This document shows positions 52,801 to 58,800 of a stretch of 64,000 nucleotides of DNA, one piece after another. This DNA is from Girardinichthys multiradiatus (Eukaryota; Chordata; Actinopteri; Cyprinodontiformes; Goodeidae). The notes below the pieces were generated by a model that was given only the letters and a program-made list of their open reading frames with translations, had not been told where the DNA came from and did no database searches. Location of the stretch: positions 35,614,147 through 35,678,146 of the forward strand of contig NC_061797.1 of assembly GCF_021462225.1 (NCBI RefSeq), in the 5' to 3' direction. The position numbers and the translations under genes were made by a program. Each line of letters begins with the position of its first letter. The stretch's first letter is position 1.

Positions 52801-55800
52801 AGTGTCCCGCTCTGTCTACAGACTTGTGGTATGAATGTGTGTCTGTGTTTGGGAATGTTTGGATGTCTAAAATACAGAATGTTTGTTCCTCTTCAGTTGA
52901 TCCAGCTTAATTTTGTTTAGCTTTGACAGTCTTTATGAACTAGTTTTTAAGTATGTTTGGTATTTCACTGATGGGCCATCCTTCCGCCCTCAGCAAGCAG
53001 ATGAGACGCTGAACTTTGAGGAGCAGATCCTGGAGGCTGCCAAGTCTATCGCCGCAGCCACCAGCGCTTTGGTCAAATCTGCCTCAGCTGCTCAGAGAGA
53101 GCTGGTGGCCCAGGGAAAAGTGGGCTCCATCCCTGCCAATGCCGTGGATGATGGACAGTGGTCTCAGGGGCTCATCTCTGCTGTAAGTTTTTGCTGCTGA
53201 AGGAAGTTATATCCAGCAGATAAGTGTAGGAGCAAAGATTTGTAACATTTCCTTTCTTTATTTTCTCACAGGCTCGTATGGTAGCCGCTGCGACAAGCAA
53301 CCTGTGTGAAGCAGCAAACGCCTCCGTGCAAGGCCACGCGAGTGAGGAGAAGCTCATCTCTTCAGCCAAGCAGGTGGCAGCCTCCACCGCCCAGCTGCTG
53401 GTGGCCTGCAAGGTGAAAGCGGACCAGGACTCAGAGGCCATGAGAAGACTGCAGGTATGTAGCTAGCCTTCTTGACCTGATTAATGACATTCCAACTAGG
53501 AAAAATATTTGGGATTATAAGATATAAAGTGGCTAGGGTAATAACAGCTTTTTATCCTTTAATTTATACCACTTGGCAATTTCTTTTTTTTTTTACATGA
53601 CTAATCCATCCTTAGCAGGAAAAAAAAAAACAACTCCCATTGTGAACACATGTTTAACTTGATTTGTAGTGTCCACACACTACATTTCGTCTTGAAAAAC
53701 ATCTTAGTGCAAATGTTCCATAGTCTTTCCCATTTTCAGCAGTTCACACTTCAATATGCTGCAATTGCATCACTCATTTTTGGATATTTTCTTATTTTTT
53801 GACTTGTAATGCTACAGTGCCTTGCGAAAGTACTCGGCCGCCTTGAACTGGTCAACCTCTTGCCACATTTCAGGCTTCAAACATAAAGATATAAAATTCA
53901 AATTTTTTGTGAAGAATCAACAACAAGTGGGACACAATCGTGAAGTGGAATGAAATTTATTGGATGTGTCAAACTTTTCTAACAAATAAAAAACTGAAAA
54001 GTGGGGCGTGCAATATTATTCGGTCCCTTTACTTTCAGAGCAGCAAACTCACTCCAGAAGTTCAGTGAGGATCTCTGAATGATCCAATGTTGTCCCAAAT
54101 GACTGATGATGATGAATAGAATCCACCTGTGTGTAATCAAGTCTCCATATAAATGCACCTGCTCTGTGATAGTCTCAGGGTTTTCTTCAAAGCGCAAAGA
54201 GCATCATGAAGACCAAGGAACACACCAGGCAGGTCCGAGATACTGTTGTGGAGAAGTTTAAAGCTGGATCTGGATACAAAAATATTTCCCAAGCTTTAAA
54301 CATCCCAAGGAGCACTGTGCAAGCAATCATATTGAAATGGAAGGAGTATCAGACCACTGCAAATCTACCAAGACCCGGCCGTCCCTCTAAACTTTCATCT
54401 CGAACAAGGAGAAGACCGATCAGAGATGCAGCCAAGAGGTCCATGATCACTCTGGATGAACTGCAGAGATCTACAGCTGAGGTGGGAGAGTTTGTCCATA
54501 GGACAACAATCAGTCGTACACTGCACAAATCTAGCCTTTATGGAAGAGTGGTAAGAAGAAAGCCATTTCCAAAAGATATCCATAAAAAGTCTCGTTTAAA
54601 GTTTGCCACAAGCCACCTGGGAGACACACCAAACATATGGAAGAAGGTGCTCTGGTCAGATGAAACCAAAATCAAACTGTTTGGCCACAATGCAAAACGA
54701 TATGTTTGGCGTAATAGCAACACAGCTCATCACCCTGAACACACCATCCCCACTGTCAAACATGGTGGTGGCAGCATCATGGTTTGGGCCTGCTTTTCAT
54801 CAGCAGGGACAGGGAAGATGGTCAAAATTGATGGGAAGATGGATGGGGCCAAATACAGAACCATTCTGGAAGAAAACCTGTTGGAGTCTGCAAGAGACCT
54901 GAGACTGGGACGGAGATTTATCTTCCAACAAGACAATGATCCAAAACATAAAACCAAATCTACAATGGAATGGTTCACAGATAAACGTATCCAGGTGTTG
55001 GAATGGCCAAGTCAAAAGTCCAGACCTAAATCCAGTCGAGAATCTGTGGAAAGAGCTGAAGACTGCTGTTCATGAACGCTCTCCATCCAACCTCACTGAG
55101 CTCGAGTTGTTTTGCAAGGAAGAATGGGCAAGAATTTCAGTCTCTCGATGTGCAAAACTGATAGAGACAAACCCCAAGCGACTTGCAGCTGTAATTGCAG
55201 CAAAAGATGGCGCTACAAAGTATTAACACAAGGGGGCCGAATAATATTGCACGCCCCACTTTTCAGTTTTTTATTTGTTAAAAAAGTTTGACACATCCAA
55301 TAAATTTCATTCCACTTCACGATTGTGTCCCACTTGTTGTTGATTCTTCACAAAAAATTTGAATTTTATATCTTTATGTTTGAAGCCTGAAATGTGGCAA
55401 GAGGTTGACCAGTTCAAGGGGGATGAGTACTTTCGCCAGGCACTGTATGAATGTAATAATGTTGTATGAACAGTTTCCCATTGCCCTGTTTTGCTTTTTT
55501 ATTTTCTCCTTCTGTTCTGTAGATTGCCGGGAATGCAGTAAAAAAGGCATCAGACAATTTGGTACGGGCCGCTCAGAAAGCAGCTTTTGACAAAGCGGAT
55601 GAGGACAACGTGGTTGTCAAGACGAAGTTTGTGGGTGGAATAGCACAGGTAATGTTTTTTATATAAAAAGTCTTTTTAGTGGTTATCTAGGTGTTATCTG
55701 ATGAATGGCAAATATAAGATAGCAAGAAGCAAGCACAAGGAAGCTTGTCTGTGATATAAAGAATGGTCAAGTTTATTATCACTGAATGTGCCCCTTTTTG

Positions 55801-58800
55801 TTTTTATCTTCATTTATTCATTTATACAGAAACATCTCTTAAGACCTATTGTAAATTTACAAGAGACCTGTTACATACATCGACAACAAACATAAAAACA
55901 GTAATAATGCAATCCACTAAACACTTCTGAAGATCAATACCATACAACATCAGCAGAGGGGTTTTTACTGATAATAAGTGCAATTGCCTCCAGGCGTACA
56001 CTACCGGTCAAACGTTTAAAAACGCCTTTCTCACTTAATGGGTCTCTTTATTTCAATGACTGTTTAAATCGTAGATTCTCCCCAGAGACAAAAAACCTGT
56101 GAATGGACATACATGGAATTATGTAGTGAACAAAAAGTGTGAAATAAATCTAAACATATTTATAGTTTAGATTTTTACAAAGTAGCCGCCCTTTGCTTTG
56201 ATGACTGCTTTGATCTCTTGGCATTCTCTCCATGAGCTTCATGAGGTGGTCACCTGAAATGGAGTCTTGAAAGAACGTCCCAGACGTTCATTGAGAGACG
56301 GCCAGAGGTTCATATTTCAGTCATTACAGAAAAGGGCGGCTACTTTAAGGATTATAAAATATAACATTTAAAGTAATTTTACAGTTTTTGGTTTACTACA
56401 TAATTGCATATGTGTTCATTCACTGTTTTGATGCCTTCATTGAGAATCTACGTACAATGTAAATAGTCATAAACATAAAGAAAACCATTAAATGAGAAAG
56501 GCATTCTAAAACTTTGGACTGGTAGTGTATATCCCAATCTTTTTATTAAGAATTTGAACTCCCAAAGTGTGACCAAATTGAGAGCTTCAGATCCTGCTGA
56601 AGTGTATTCCAGGTGGACGGGCCGGAGTAAGAAAATGCTTTTTTGCCGAGCTCCGTACGCACTGTTGGAATAGTGAATGTAATAAGTTCCAGAGAACGAA
56701 GACTGCGATGTTTTTCACATAAAATGTAACATGACAGGTATGATAGAACCAGACCACGAATGGATTTCTAAATAAACATGAGTTCAATGGTGAGTGATGA
56801 TTTTACTATCTGTGATAAATCTGAGAGCTCCATGATAGACAGTGTCCAACAGACGTAAAGAGCTGGTGGAGGCATTCATATACACAATATCTCCATAGTC
56901 TAGTGTACTCATGAAAGTGAAAGACTTAAAACAGAAGAAGGAACCTTTGACATTGGAACACCCTTTCTGTAACATTTAGTGACATACCTGTAATTTTTTT
57001 ATTCTTTTATTTTCTTTTATATATTTTTCCTTTTTTTAAATGACTTAACATGAAATGTGTCTTTACATTGAACAATTAACAATGTACACATGTTTTAGCC
57101 AGTGTGAAAGTGTGTTTTACTTGACTAATGGGATTTAAATTGGTGGATGTAAAATCAGACCTCCTATCTCACTTTGCATTTATTAAAACCAAAAATGATT
57201 TTTGTACCCCATGAGCCTTTTACCATGTTTCAGCTGCAAATTTTAACTCATTTTAATGGGACTTTAGGGGACAGACCAACACAAGGTTAGCACATGGTTG
57301 TGAAATAGAAGGAACATGACGGCATGGTATTAATTTCTTTCATCAAATACAAAAACAATAAAATGTGCTGTACATTTCTAATCCAGCCCCCCCTGAGTCA
57401 ATACTCTGTAGAACCGCATTTTGCTGCATTTACAGCTTCAAGTCTTTTGGGGTATGCCTCACCAAACTTTGCACATTCAGAGACTGAATGTTTTTGCCTA
57501 TTGTACTTCGCAAAACAGCTCAGGCTCGGTGAGGTAGGATAGACAGCATCTGTTAACAGAAACCATCAAGTCATACCACACACTTTTAATTCAATATAGG
57601 TCTGCACTTTGACTAGGCCATTCTAACATTTAAATTTGCTTTGATCTAAACCCCTCCAGTGTTGGCTCTGGTTTGGGTGCTTAGGATCGTTTTCCTAATG
57701 GAAGGTAAACTTCCATCCAAGTCTCATCTCTTTCTCAGTCTTTAACATGTTTTCACTAGGATTCGCCTGCATTAATCTCCATCCATCTGTCCATTAGCCC
57801 TGATCAGCTTCCCTGTTCCCATAGCATGATGTTGCCACCATGCATCATGTTGTTCCCAAGTCACAATTGTGCACTGCTTTTTGTTTATCTAACTGCCTTG
57901 TTTATCCAAGGCAAGGCAAGTTTATCTATGTAGCACATTTCAGTAGCAAGACAATTCAAAATGCTGTACATGGAAAAAAAAAAAAAAAAAGAGTGGCATA
58001 AAGGTAATTAAATAATTAACGGATGCAAAAATTAAGGAGAATATATATTAATTTAAATGATAAGATGATAATAAAAAAGATAAAAAATGAAAATATTATA
58101 ATAAAATTATTGATAAGAAAATGAAATTAAAATTGTACTGAAAACTTAACTAATAATGTTTAGATGGCGCAATCAAAGGTCACTCTAAACAAATAAGTTT
58201 TTAATCTTGATTCAAAGCAACTTACGGTTTCAGCATTTTATAGTTTTCTGGCAGTTTATTCCAGATTAGTGGAGCATAAGAACTAAAATCTGCTTCTCCA
58301 TGTTTGGTTCTGGTTCTGGGTAAGCAGAGTAGATTTGAGCCAGAAGACCTGAGAGGTCTGGTTGGTTGATACACTGACAACAAGTCTGTAATGTATTTTG
58401 GTGCTAATCCATTCAATGATTTATAGACTAACAGAAGTATTTTAAAGTCTATTCTCTGAGCTACAGGGAGCCAGTGTAAGGACTTTAGAACCGGGGTGAT
58501 GTGCTCCACTTTCTTAGTTCTTGTGAGGACGCGGGCAGCAGCGTTCTGGATCAACTGCAGCTGTCTGATCGACTTTTTAGGCAGACCTGTGAAGACACCA
58601 TTGCAGTAATCAATTCTACTAAAGATGAACGCATGAATTAGTTTTTAAAGGTCCAGCTAAGACATTAGTCCTTTAATCCTGGAGATGTTCTTTAGGTGAT
58701 AGAAGGTCGACCTTGTTACTACCTTTATGTGCCTCTGAAGGTTCAGGTCTGAGTCCATCACTACACGCAGATTTCGAGCCTAATTGGTGGTTTCTAGCTG

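Larger units (their letters stand above)
51869..52993 (+). other. tln2: intron e49-e50
   Basis: Hosts mir-190 (52726-52811), a possible MITE fragment at 52196 and a C/T-rich tract at 52560-52700 just upstream of the microRNA. Confidence 0.6.
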
